From positions 248,001 through 312,000 of the forward strand of contig NZ_JACSCH020000008.1 of the NCBI RefSeq assembly GCF_014451325.2: DNA of 64,000 nucleotides, in the 5' to 3' direction. Each line of letters starts with the position of its first letter. Position 1 is the stretch's first letter. A model generated the notes under the pieces. The model was not told the DNA's origin. It searched no databases and saw only the letters and a program-made list of their open reading frames with translations. Shown here piece by piece: positions 51,504 through 59,300 of this stretch. A program made the translations under genes and the position numbers. This DNA comes from Streptomyces sp. CB02980 (GTDB lineage: Bacteria > Actinomycetota > Actinomycetes > Streptomycetales > Streptomycetaceae).

Positions 51504-52226
51504 TCAGCCGGCTTCCTTGACCTGGGCCGGAGTCGGAGCCGTACCTCCGAGGTGCGCGGGCACCCACCACGTGTCGTTCGCGTCCTTGGGGCGCACCGGG
51601 TAGGCGCGCTGCGCGGCCTCCAGGAGCTCCTGGACGCGCTCGCGCAGCCGCCGCGTGATGGCGCCCGCGTACTGGTCGGCGGGAGCCATCACGGGCTCGC
51701 CGACGCGGATCGTCACCGGGATGTGGCTGCGCTTGAAGTTGCGGGGACGGCCCTTGGTCCAGACGCGCTGCGTACCCCAGAGGGCCATCGGGATCAGCGG
51801 GACCCCGGCCTCCTGGGCGAGCCGCGCCGCACCCGTCTTGAAGCCCTTGAGGGTGAACGACTGGGAGATGGTCGCCTCGGGGAAGACACCGATGATCTCG
51901 CCGGCCCGCAGCGACTCCAGCGCGTGCTTGTAGGCGTGCTCGCCCGCCGAGCGGTCCACCGGGATGTGCTTCATGCCGCGCATCAGCGGCCCCGAGACCT
52001 TGTGCCGGAAGACCGAGTCCTTCGCCATGAAGCGCACGAGACGCTTCTGCGGGAGCGCGGCCAGGCCCGTGAAGATGAAGTCCAGATAGCTGATGTGATT
52101 GGAGACGAGCACCGCGCCACCCGTGCGCGGGATGTGCTCCGAACCCTGCGTGTCGATCTTCAGGTCGAGCGCCTTGAACATGGTCAGAGCGGCGCCGATG
52201 ACCGGCCGATACACGAGTTCTGCCAT
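51504..52226 (-). CDS. 1-acyl-sn-glycerol-3-phosphate acyltransferase-like (PlsC family)
   Basis: 240 residues. Acyltransferase block I NHISYLDF (NHxxxxD), II KDSVFRHKVSGPLMRG, III VFPEATISQS (EGTR-type motif altered to PEATIS) and block IV VPLIPMALWGTQRV. PlsC-like acyl transfer to lysophosphatidate or a related acceptor at the membrane. The FPEAT variant is common in the actinobacterial PlsC-like group. ATG at 52226. Confidence 0.9.
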   Translation of the reverse strand: MAELVYRPVIGAALTMFKALDLKIDTQGSEHIPRTGGAVLVSNHISYLDFIFTGLAALPQKRLVRFMAKDSVFRHKVSGPLMRGMKHIPVDRSAGEHAYKHALESLRAGEIIGVFPEATISQSFTLKGFKTGAARLAQEAGVPLIPMALWGTQRVWTKGRPRNFKRSHIPVTIRVGEPVMAPADQYAGAITRRLRERVQELLEAAQRAYPVRPKDANDTWWVPAHLGGTAPTPAQVKEAG

Positions 52227-52451
52227 CTGAGAGGAACCCTTCTTCTGTGCCTGGGGAGGGTTCTCCCGGCGAAGTTACGCAGCCGTAGGTTTTCGGCTTT
52301 GGGCAGATCGTGCCCCATGTGGGCCGCCGTGACCAGTCCAGGCGGCTTCGTACAGGGAGATTCTCGTCACTCGCGGTGGTCGTGGCGGGAATCGAACCCT
52401 GCCGTGCGACGCTGCACCAGGTGAGACGGCCGAAAGAGAAGGGAAACAGGG

Positions 52452-52787
52452 GTGACCGACATTCCCGGGATACCCGGAACCGACACGCTGGGACCCGAGG
52501 CGCTGGGCGTCGCACTGGGGGAGCGGGCCACCCTCGTCCAGTTCTCCACCGCGTTCTGTCAGCCGTGCCGCGCCACCCGGCGCACCCTCGCCGAGGTCGC
52601 CGCGATGGTCCCGGGCGTCGGGCACGTGGAGATCGACGCCGAGGAGCGGCTCGATCTCGTACGTGCCCTCGGCATCGCCAGGACCCCCACCGTCCTCGTC
52701 CTCGACCGGACGGGGCGTGTCGTCCGCCGGGCCTCGGGACAGCCCCGCAGGGCGGACGTCATCGCCGCCCTGGGGCGGGCGGTCTGA
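52452..52787 (+). CDS. Thioredoxin-like protein
   Basis: 111 residues. Active site FSTAFCQPCRATRRTL (CQPC), cis-Pro loop IARTPTVLVLD. The CQPC site differs from the usual CGPC and would shift the redox potential. GTG start at 52452 with GAAGGGAAACAGGGGT upstream. The first 17 residues MTDIPGIPGTDTLGPEA are an extension before the first strand. Located just before the leader peptide/flavin reductase unit. Confidence 0.9.
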   Translation: MTDIPGIPGTDTLGPEALGVALGERATLVQFSTAFCQPCRATRRTLAEVAAMVPGVGHVEIDAEERLDLVRALGIARTPTVLVLDRTGRVVRRASGQPRRADVIAALGRAV

Positions 52788-52821
52788 CGCGGTGACACTT
52801 CTCCCACATCCCGGTACGCAC

Positions 52822-52858
52822 TTGACTGCACGCGGCAACGATCGCCACTCTGACGGGG
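52822..52858 (+). promoter_or_regulatory. Promoter of the leader peptide, transcript predicted to be leaderless
   Basis: TTGACT (52822-52827), 18-base spacer, CACTCT (52846-52851), then the GTG start of the leader peptide seven bases later at 52858, with no ribosome binding site in between. Confidence 0.5.
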
Positions 52859-52938
52859 TGCCCCAAGAACTCCTTCTCTACGGCCGGACCCACGTGGACC
52901 TGGCCCGCAACGCGAGCGCGCGCTGTCCGGGTGTCTGA
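52858..52938 (+). CDS. Putative 26-residue leader peptide (RTHVDLAR...SARC type)
   Basis: The short frame encodes GTG-PQELLLYGRTHVDLARNA and then SARCPGV. The RxHVDLxRxxSAxC signature is that of actinobacterial putative leader peptides found before sulfur- and flavin-related genes. A single Cys near the end would allow a ribosome to stall when Cys-tRNA is scarce. Distance to the flavin reductase ATG is 46 bases. The coupling to control is inference from family position. Confidence 0.8.
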   Translation: MPQELLLYGRTHVDLARNASARCPGV

Positions 52939-52984
52939 CCACCCCCGGACCTCTCTCATGCCGCCCTCCCAGAAGGACAACTCC

Positions 52985-53515
52985 ATGACGGTCACGCCCG
53001 ACCTCCGGCCCGGCACCGTTCCCACCATCGGCGCACCCCGCCAGGCCTCTCCGGATCTGCTCCGCTCCGTCTTCCGCCGGCACGCGGCCGGCGTCGCGGT
53101 CGTCACCGCGCACGGGGAGCGCCCCGTCGGCTTCACCGCGACCTCGCTCAACTCCGTCGCCGCCGAACCCCCGCTCATCTCCTTCGGGGTGGGCACCACC
53201 TCCTCCAGCTGGCCCGTGCTCGCCGAGGCCGAGCACATCGGCGTCCACATACTCGGCGAACACCAGCAGGAACTCGCCGCCACCTTCGCCCGCAGCGGGG
53301 CCGACCGCTTCGGCGAGGGGACCCGCTGGAGCCTGGGGCCCGAGGGCGTGCCCGTACTCGACGGCGTACTCGCCTGGCTGGTCTGCCGCGTGGTCGCCCG
53401 GGTGCCCGCCGGTGACCACCGGATCGTGATCGCCCAGGCCGTCGCCGGGGACCCGGACGGGGCGGGCCGGCCGCTCCTCTATCATCACGGCCGCTTCAAC
53501 GCGCTGCGCGACTGA
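52985..53515 (+). CDS. Flavin reductase-like, FMN-binding domain protein
   Basis: 176 residues: DLLRSVFRRHAAGVAVVTAH, GFTATSLNSVAAEPPLISFG (the FMN-binding block), SWPVLAEAEHIGVHILGEH and LYHHGRFNAL. Family members reduce FMN with NAD(P)H for two-component monooxygenases. ATG at 52985 with AAGGA; in-frame ATG at 52958 and GTG at 52931 are possible, the latter overlapping the leader peptide stop. Followed by a terminator at 53613. Confidence 0.93.
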   Translation: MTVTPDLRPGTVPTIGAPRQASPDLLRSVFRRHAAGVAVVTAHGERPVGFTATSLNSVAAEPPLISFGVGTTSSSWPVLAEAEHIGVHILGEHQQELAATFARSGADRFGEGTRWSLGPEGVPVLDGVLAWLVCRVVARVPAGDHRIVIAQAVAGDPDGAGRPLLYHHGRFNALRD

Positions 53516-53573
53516 AGGTTCCCGTGCGCGCCGCTCTCCGCGCGTTGGGCAGATCACACCGCTGAGCGCTTGC

Positions 53574-53606
53574 TTACTGGTAACGGACTGGGTGTACTGG
53601 CGAGTA
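53574..53606. promoter_or_regulatory. Paired TTAC/TACT inverted repeats upstream of etfBA
   Basis: TTACTGGTAA (53574-53583) and TACTGGCGAGTA (53595-53606) are two adjacent dyads sharing TACTGG, 21 bases apart centre-to-centre. They look like TetR-type sites seen in actinobacterial fatty-acid catabolism promoters; the regulator is not identified. Confidence 0.5.
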
Positions 53607-53612
53607 ATATTT

Positions 53613-53639
53613 CGGTCGGGGCGTCCGGCGCCCCGACCG
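53613..53639. terminator. Hairpin between flavin reductase and etfB genes
   Basis: CGGTCGGGGCG and CGCCCCGACCG, five-base loop TCCGG. It lies 97 bases after the reductase stop and 76 before etfB. As it is downstream of the operator-like dyads it may also attenuate the etfBA transcript. Confidence 0.7.
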
Positions 53640-53714
53640 GAAACCCGCCCTTCAGGCGCCTATGCTGCGAGCAACAAGGCAGCCCAGTTATGACGATGCA
53701 GTAGGAGAGCCGGC

Positions 53715-54500
53715 GTGAGCTTGAGGATCGTTGTCTGTGTGAAGTACGTGCCCGACGCGACCGGAGACCGGAAGTTCGCGGACGACCTGACGGTCGACCG
53801 CGACGACGTCGACGGCCTGCTGTCGGAGCTCGACGAGTACGCCGTCGAGCAGGCACTGCAGATCGCCGAAGAGGCGGACGACGCCGAGGTCACCGTGCTG
53901 ACGGTCGGCCCCGAGGACGCCAAGGACGCGCTCCGCAAGGCGCTTTCCATGGGCGCCGACAAGGCCGTCCACGTCGAGGACGACGACCTGCACGGCACCG
54001 ACGTCATGGGCACCTCGCTGGTGCTCGCCAAGGCGATCGAGAAGACCGGCTACGACGTCGTCATCGCCGGTATGGCCTCCACCGACGGCACCATGGGTGT
54101 CCTCCCGGCGATCCTCGCCGAGCGCCTGGGCGTCCCGCAGGTCACGCTGCTCTCCGAGGTGAAGATCGAGGACGGCAAGGTGACCGGCCGTCGCGACGGC
54201 GACACCGCCTCCGAGCAGCTCGAGGCCTCCCTGCCGGCCGTCGTCTCCGTGACCGACCAGTCCGGCGAGGCGCGCTACCCGTCCTTCAAGGGCATCATGG
54301 CCGCCAAGAAGAAGCCGGTGGAGTCCCTGGAGCTGGACGACCTGGACATCGACGCGGACGAGGTCGGCCTCGCCGGTGCCTGGACCGCGGTCGACTCCGC
54401 CGCCGAGCGTCCGGCGCGCACCGCCGGCACGATCGTCAAGGACGAGGGCGAGGGCGGCAAGCAGCTCGCCGAGTTCCTCGCGAGCCAGAAGTTCATCTAA
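53715..54500 (+). CDS. etfB: Electron transfer flavoprotein beta subunit
   Basis: 261 residues. IVVCVKYVPDATGDRKFADD, DEYAVEQALQIAEEADDAEV, MGADKAVHVEDDDLHGTDVM and IAGMASTDGTMGVLPAILAE, and the C-terminal arm RYPSFKGIMAAKKKPVESLE, are diagnostic of EtfB. Accepts electrons from acyl-CoA dehydrogenases and passes them through the FAD of EtfA. GTG start at 53715 with AGGAGAGCC. The alpha subunit follows after 54 bases. Confidence 0.98.
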   Translation: MSLRIVVCVKYVPDATGDRKFADDLTVDRDDVDGLLSELDEYAVEQALQIAEEADDAEVTVLTVGPEDAKDALRKALSMGADKAVHVEDDDLHGTDVMGTSLVLAKAIEKTGYDVVIAGMASTDGTMGVLPAILAERLGVPQVTLLSEVKIEDGKVTGRRDGDTASEQLEASLPAVVSVTDQSGEARYPSFKGIMAAKKKPVESLELDDLDIDADEVGLAGAWTAVDSAAERPARTAGTIVKDEGEGGKQLAEFLASQKFI

Positions 54501-54554
54501 GGCTCGCGCGAGCCGCTCAGACCGTCCCTTTCGTTCGCAGGAGATTGAAGTCCC

Positions 54555-55517
54555 ATGGCTGAGATTCTCGTCTACGTCGACCACGTCGACGGAGCCGTCC
54601 GCAAGCCCACCCTGGAGCTGCTGACCCTCGCCCGCCGCATCGGCGAGCCGGTCGCCGTCGCGCTGGGCAACGGCGCCGCCGACACCGCCGCCGTCCTCGC
54701 CGAGCACGGCGCGGTGAAGGTCCTGACCGCCGACGCCCCCGAGTTCACCGAGTACCTCGTCGTCCCCAAGGTCGACGCGCTCCAGGCCGCGTACGAGGCT
54801 GTCTCCCCGGCCGCCGTGCTCGTCCCGTCCTCCGCCGAGGGCAAGGAGATCGCCGCCCGCCTCGCGGTCCGCATCGGCTCCGGCATCATCACGGACGCCG
54901 TGGACCTGGAGGCCGGTGACGAGGGCCCGGTCGCGACGCAGTCCGCGTTCGCCGCCTCCTTCTCCACCAAGTCCCGTGTCTCCAAGGGCACCCCGGTCAT
55001 CACGGTCAAGCCGAACTCGGCCCCCGTCGAGGCCGCCCCGGCCGCCGGTGCCGTCGAGGCCCTCGCGGTCTCCTTCGGCGCGCTGGCCACCGGCACCAAG
55101 GTGACCGCCCGCACCCCCCGCGAGTCGACCGGCCGCCCGGAGCTCACCGAGGCCGCGATCGTGGTCTCCGGTGGCCGTGGCGTCAACGGTGCCGAGAACT
55201 TCGGCATCATCGAGGCGCTCGCCGACTCGCTCGGTGCCGCCGTCGGCGCCTCGCGTGCCGCCGTCGACGCCGGCTGGTACCCGCACTCCAACCAGGTCGG
55301 TCAGACCGGCAAGTCGGTCTCGCCGCAGCTGTACATCGCCTCCGGCATCTCCGGCGCGATCCAGCACCGCGCGGGCATGCAGACCTCGAAGACGATCGTC
55401 GCGATCAACAAGGACGCCGAGGCGCCGATCTTCGACCTGGTCGACTACGGCGTCGTGGGCGACCTCTTCGATGTCGTCCCGCAGCTGACCGAAGAGGTCA
55501 AGTCCCGCAAGGGCTGA
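54555..55517 (+). CDS. etfA: Electron transfer flavoprotein alpha subunit
   Basis: 320 residues, full length. N-terminal MAEILVYVDHVDGAVRKPT, and the FAD domain SGGRGVNGAENFGIIEALAD, AVDAGWYPHSNQVGQTGKSV, SPQLYIASGISGAIQHRAGM with NKDAEAPIFDLVDYGVVGDL as in all EtfA proteins. Second half of the etfBA operon. ATG at 54555 with GCAGGAG about nine bases upstream. Two hairpins follow. Confidence 0.98.
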   Translation: MAEILVYVDHVDGAVRKPTLELLTLARRIGEPVAVALGNGAADTAAVLAEHGAVKVLTADAPEFTEYLVVPKVDALQAAYEAVSPAAVLVPSSAEGKEIAARLAVRIGSGIITDAVDLEAGDEGPVATQSAFAASFSTKSRVSKGTPVITVKPNSAPVEAAPAAGAVEALAVSFGALATGTKVTARTPRESTGRPELTEAAIVVSGGRGVNGAENFGIIEALADSLGAAVGASRAAVDAGWYPHSNQVGQTGKSVSPQLYIASGISGAIQHRAGMQTSKTIVAINKDAEAPIFDLVDYGVVGDLFDVVPQLTEEVKSRKG

Positions 55518-55524
55518 TCTCGCC

Positions 55525-55593
55525 GCGCAGGCGTGACCTGCGCTTCTGTACGGTCCGGGGGCCGCGTGGTGATGATCACCGCGCGGCCCCCGG
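55525..55593 (+). terminator. Tandem hairpins after etfA
   Basis: First: GCGCAGG / CCTGCGC with loop CGTGA (55525-55543) and TTCT after it. Second: CCGGGGGCCGCG / CGCGGCCCCCGG (55555-55593) enclosing an inner dyad GGTGAT / ATCACC. Confidence 0.8.
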
Positions 55594-55657
55594 TCGTTTC
55601 GGACAACCATTGACTCAGGTCCCGACGGACTACTAACTTCGCCATACGGATTGTTGA

Positions 55658-55672
55658 TTCCGTGAAGCGGAA
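55658..55672. promoter_or_regulatory. TTCCG/CGGAA dyad before the HpcH-like gene
   Basis: TTCCGTGAAGCGGAA, five-base arms around TGAAG, ends four bases before the AGGAGG of the gene. The layout resembles IclR-type operators of ureide or glyoxylate genes; weak on its own. Confidence 0.4.
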
Positions 55673-55688
55673 AATAGGAGGATGTGGG

Positions 55689-56978
55689 ATGGGTCAGCAG
55701 GAGAAGGTGTCGACGAGCCTCGCGGGCGCGGTCAGCGAGGGCATCAGCGCCTCCCTCGCAGCGGTGGACGCCGAGCTGGACCGCCGCTACCCGGGAGACC
55801 CCGGCACCCGCCAGCCCGTCCACACCGTCTACGTCCCCGGCAACGTCTTCGAGGCCGGCACCATCCGTTCCTGGGGTGACCAGGCCCTCGCCGCCCTCGA
55901 CGAGCACGCCCCCGACGCCGCCTCCTTCGCCGCCGTGCTCGGCCTCTCCGACGACCTCGCCGAGGACGTCTACGACCGCGTGGTCGCCAAGCTGCGGCGC
56001 GAGCCCGTCGAGGACCTCCGGGTCGACTTCGAGGACGGCTACGCCGGTGCCGACGAGGACCAGGACGCCGCCCGCGCCGCCCGGCTGATCTCGGAGGCGT
56101 ACGCGAACGGCACGGCCGCCCCGTACATGGGCATCCGGATGAAGTGCATGGAGTCCGCGGTACGCGACCGGGGAATCCGCACCACCGACGTCTTCCTCAC
56201 CGGCCTCCTGGAGAACGGCGGCCTGCCCGACGGGCTCGTCCTCACCCTCCCCAAGGTCACCTACCCCGAGCAGGTCTCCGCCTTCGTCCGGCTCCTGGAG
56301 GCCTTCGAGAAGGCCCACGGCCTCGACGCCGGCCGCCTCGGCTTCGAGATCCAGATCGAGACCAGCCAGTCCATCCTCGCCACCGACGGCACCGCCGCCG
56401 TCGCCCGCATGATCGGCGCCGCCGAGGGCCGCGCCACCGGACTGCACTACGGCACCTTCGACTACAGCGCCTGCCTCGGCGTCTCCGCCGCCTACCAGGC
56501 CAGCGACCACCCGGCCGCCGACCACGCCAAGGCGATCATGCAGGTCGCCGCGGCGGGCACGGGCGTACGGGTCTCCGACGGCTCCACCAACGTCCTCCCG
56601 GTCGGCTCCACCGAGCACGTCCACGAGGCCTGGCGCCTCCACTACGGCCTCACCCGCCGCGCGCTCGCCCGCGCGTACTACCAGGGCTGGGACATGCACC
56701 CGGGCCACATCCCCACCCGCTACGCCGCCGTCTTCGCCTTCTACCGCGAGGGCTTCGAGGCCGCCGCCAAGCGCCTCTCCGCGTACGCCAACCACGCGGG
56801 CGGCGATGTGATGGACGAGCCGGCGACCGCCAAGGCCCTCAGCTCCTACCTGCTGCGCGGCATCGACTGCGGCGCCCTCGACACCGCCGAGGTCGACGCG
56901 CTCACGGGCATGAACCGCGCGGCCCTCGACCGCTTCGCGGCCCCGCGCCGCGGCGACCTGACGGCCTCCGCCGAGTAG
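55689..56978 (+). CDS. HpcH/HpaI aldolase/citrate-lyase superfamily protein (DUF6986 type)
   Basis: 429 residues. TIM-barrel C-C lyase signs: VHTVYVPGNVFEAGTIRSWG, DLRVDFEDGYAGADEDQDAA (the acidic metal site), LPKVTYPEQVSAFVRLLEAF, GFEIQIETSQSILATDGTAA, and GLHYGTFDYSACLGVSAAYQ. Related to malyl-CoA lyase/malate-synthase-like enzymes, so a glyoxylate or 2-oxo acid substrate is plausible. ATG at 55689 with AGGAGG seven bases upstream. A strong hairpin follows. Confidence 0.88.
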   Translation: MGQQEKVSTSLAGAVSEGISASLAAVDAELDRRYPGDPGTRQPVHTVYVPGNVFEAGTIRSWGDQALAALDEHAPDAASFAAVLGLSDDLAEDVYDRVVAKLRREPVEDLRVDFEDGYAGADEDQDAARAARLISEAYANGTAAPYMGIRMKCMESAVRDRGIRTTDVFLTGLLENGGLPDGLVLTLPKVTYPEQVSAFVRLLEAFEKAHGLDAGRLGFEIQIETSQSILATDGTAAVARMIGAAEGRATGLHYGTFDYSACLGVSAAYQASDHPAADHAKAIMQVAAAGTGVRVSDGSTNVLPVGSTEHVHEAWRLHYGLTRRALARAYYQGWDMHPGHIPTRYAAVFAFYREGFEAAAKRLSAYANHAGGDVMDEPATAKALSSYLLRGIDCGALDTAEVDALTGMNRAALDRFAAPRRGDLTASAE

Positions 56979-56985
56979 CGGGAGC

Positions 56986-57020
56986 GCCGTCGGGGCCGCC
57001 GCGTCGGCCGCCCCGACGGC
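56986..57020. terminator. Hairpin between convergent HpcH-like and LacI genes
   Basis: GCCGTCGGGG (56986-56995) pairs with CCCCGACGGC (57011-57020), 15-base GC-rich loop. Confidence 0.7.
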
Positions 57021-57089
57021 TGCTGTGCGGACCGCGGGGGCTCGGACCGCCGCCGCTCGGGGTGACGGCCCCGAGCCGACGGCCGTCGC

Positions 57090-58124
57090 TCAGACGGCCG
57101 ACGGCGGAATCTCGCCCGAACCGCGCGCCAGGAGCGAGGTGCCGAGCACCACCCGCTCCGGCGCGTCGTCGGCCCCGTCGAGACGCCGGAACAGACGCTC
57201 CGCCGCCGTCCGGCCGAGCGCGGCCGCGTCCTGGGCGATGACCGTGATGCCGAGCAGGTCGGCCAGTTCCATGTCGTCGAAGCCGACGAGGGCCACCGGC
57301 CGCGGGCGCCCCGCGAGAGCGCGGACCACCGTGACCATCACCCGGTTGTTCCCCGCGAACAGCGCCGTCACGGGCTCCGTCGCGTCCAGCATCTCCCGTA
57401 CGGCCGTCCTCACCCGCTCCGGCTCCGTGGAGCCCAGCGAGACCCAGGAGTCGTCGACCGGCAGGCCCGCGTCCTCCATCGCCGTGCGGTAGCCGCGCAG
57501 CCGCTCGGACGCGGTGTGGATACGCGGCCGGTCGCCGATGAAGCCGATCCGGCGGTGTCCGTGGGCGATCAGATGGGCCACGCCGTCGCGCGCCCCGCCG
57601 AAGCTGTCGGACAGCACGGCGTCGGCGTCGATCAGCCCCGCGGGGCGGTCGACGAAGACGGTGGCGACACCCGCCCTGATCTCCGGCTCCAGATAGCGGT
57701 GATCGTCACCGGCGGGGATGACGATCAGGCCGTCGACCCGACGCGCGCAGAGGGCGAGCGCCAGCTCCTGCTCCCGGGCCGGGTCCTCGGCGCTCGAACC
57801 GTTGATGAGCAGCGCCCCGTGCGCCCGCGCGACCTCCTCGATCGCCCGGCTGAGCGGCCCGTAGAACGGGTCGGCGAGATCCTCCAGTACCAGGCCGACG
57901 GTCGCCGTCCTGCCCTTGCGCAGGACCCGCGCGCTGTCGTTGCGGCGGAAGCCGAGGACCTCGATGGCCTCCTGGACCCGTCGCTCGGTGTCCGGGGTGA
58001 CCCCGGGCTCGCCGTTCACGACCCGGGACACCGTCTTCAGGCCGACGCCCGCGCGCGCGGCGACGTCCTTCATCGTGGGCCGGATGCCGTAGCGGTGCTC
58101 GGTGCGGCGGGCGATGTCGGCCAC
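57090..58124 (-). CDS. LacI-family transcriptional regulator
   Basis: 344 residues. HTH and hinge: PTMKDVAARAGVGLKTVSRV and NGEPGVTPDTERRVQEAIEV, followed by a periplasmic-binding-protein-like sugar domain (VGLVLEDLADPFYGPLSRAI, VDGLIVIPAGDDHRYL, RRIGFIGDRPRIHTASERLR, TALFAGNNRVMVTVVRAL, VALVGFDDMELADLLGITVI). GTG start at 58124 with GGAGGA ten bases upstream adds 17 residues before the HTH; the ATG at 58073 begins it directly. Divergent from a ROK kinase gene whose promoter holds two matching operators. Confidence 0.92.
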   Translation of the reverse strand: MADIARRTEHRYGIRPTMKDVAARAGVGLKTVSRVVNGEPGVTPDTERRVQEAIEVLGFRRNDSARVLRKGRTATVGLVLEDLADPFYGPLSRAIEEVARAHGALLINGSSAEDPAREQELALALCARRVDGLIVIPAGDDHRYLEPEIRAGVATVFVDRPAGLIDADAVLSDSFGGARDGVAHLIAHGHRRIGFIGDRPRIHTASERLRGYRTAMEDAGLPVDDSWVSLGSTEPERVRTAVREMLDATEPVTALFAGNNRVMVTVVRALAGRPRPVALVGFDDMELADLLGITVIAQDAAALGRTAAERLFRRLDGADDAPERVVLGTSLLARGSGEIPPSAV

Positions 58125-58228
58125 GGTGCGCGGTTCCTCCGTCGAAGGTCGGGTCGTCCGGCCGAAGAGCGGTTCGGCCGGTCGTACGGCGGTGTCTGAT
58201 CGACTCCCTGGCCGAATCATAGGGCCTG

Positions 58229-58284
58229 GACAACGTTGTCATGGGAAGGGAGACTGTACGGAACGGGACACCATAGACAACGTT
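58229..58284. promoter_or_regulatory. LacI-type operators in the LacI/ROK divergent promoter
   Basis: GACAACGTTGTC (58229-58240) is a perfect 12-bp dyad with the central AACGTT typical of LacI-family operators. A second GACAACGTT, with an imperfect right half, begins at 58276. Confidence 0.7.
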
Positions 58285-58319
58285 CCGTCCGCTCGTCGCC
58301 GACTGGAGACCCCGCGCCC

Positions 58320-59267
58320 ATGCAGACCGATCCCGCCACGGGCCCCCTCGACGGACTCGTCGTCGCTCTCGACATCGGGGGCACCAAGATCGCCGGCGCC
58401 CTGGTCGACGAGGAGGGGCGCATCCGCGTCCGCTCCCAGCGGCCCACGCCCGCGCGTGAGGACGGCGAGACGGTGATGGGCGCGGTCGGGGACGTGCTCG
58501 CCGAGCTCGCGGGCTCGCCCCTGTGGGAGGCCGCCGGGGCCGTCGGCATCGGCAGCGCGGGCCCGGTCGACGCGTACCGGGGGACCGTCAGCCCGGTCAA
58601 CGTGCCCGGCTGGCGCGACTTCCCGCTGGTCGAACGGGTCCACAAGGCGACGGGCGGACGGCCCGTCACCCTGGTCGGCGACGGCGTCGCCATGACGGCC
58701 GCCGAGCACTGGCTCGGCGCCGCCCGCGGCCACGACAACGCCCTCTGTCTCGTGGTCTCCACGGGCGTCGGCGGCGGCCTCGTCCTCGGTGGAAAGGTCC
58801 ACCCCGGTCCCACCGGCAACGCCGGTCACATCGGCCACATGGTGGTGGACATGGACGGCGAGCCCTGCGCCTGCGGCGGACGCGGCTGTGTCGAACGGAT
58901 CGCCAGCGGCCCGCACATCGCCCGCCGCGCCCTGGAGAACGGCTGGCGCCCGGGGCCCGACGGCGACGCCTCCGCGGCCGCCGTGGCCGCCGCTGCGCGC
59001 GCGGGGGACCCGGCCGCCGTCGCCTCGTTCGAGCGGGCGGCCCAGGCTCTCGCGGCGGGCATCGCCGCGACGGCGACCCTCGTCGAGATCGACATCGCGG
59101 TCGTCGGCGGCGGGGTGGCGGGCGCCGGAGAGATCCTCTTCGCCCCGCTGCGCCGCGGCCTCGCCACGTACGCCACGCTCGACTTCGTCCGGAACCTGAC
59201 GGTCGTCCCGGCCCTCACGGGCACGGACGCGGGCCTCCTGGGCGCCGCCGCGGCGGCGGTGTCCTGA
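58320..59267 (+). CDS. ROK-family sugar kinase
   Basis: 315 residues. ATP-binding VVALDIGGTKIAGALVDEEG, VSTGVGGGLVLGGKVHPGPT, and the zinc motif GNAGHIGHMVVDMDGEPCAC then GGRGCVERIASGP (HxH plus Cys ligands). Glucokinase or N-acetylmannosamine/hexose kinase; sugar not determined. ATG at 58320. Under the divergent LacI regulator, so an inducible sugar-utilisation function is likely, although no transporter is present. Confidence 0.92.
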   Translation: MQTDPATGPLDGLVVALDIGGTKIAGALVDEEGRIRVRSQRPTPAREDGETVMGAVGDVLAELAGSPLWEAAGAVGIGSAGPVDAYRGTVSPVNVPGWRDFPLVERVHKATGGRPVTLVGDGVAMTAAEHWLGAARGHDNALCLVVSTGVGGGLVLGGKVHPGPTGNAGHIGHMVVDMDGEPCACGGRGCVERIASGPHIARRALENGWRPGPDGDASAAAVAAAARAGDPAAVASFERAAQALAAGIAATATLVEIDIAVVGGGVAGAGEILFAPLRRGLATYATLDFVRNLTVVPALTGTDAGLLGAAAAAVS

Positions 59268-59271
59268 GGCG

Positions 59272-59288
59272 CCCGCCCGGCGGGCGGG
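59272..59288. terminator. Short GC hairpin after the ROK gene
   Basis: CCCGCCC / GGGCGGG with a three-base loop, between the ROK stop and the convergent 59-residue gene. Confidence 0.55.
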
Positions 59289-59300
59289 ACCCCCGGCTCA

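Noticed and set aside
52373..52440. A functional tRNA gene
   Set aside because: T-loop sequence is present but acceptor, D and anticodon stems cannot be formed.
53688..56795. 1035-codon minus-strand open frame opposite etfBA
   Set aside because: Exact antisense of the etfB, etfA and lyase genes; composition rich in Gly/Asp/Val from codon complement.
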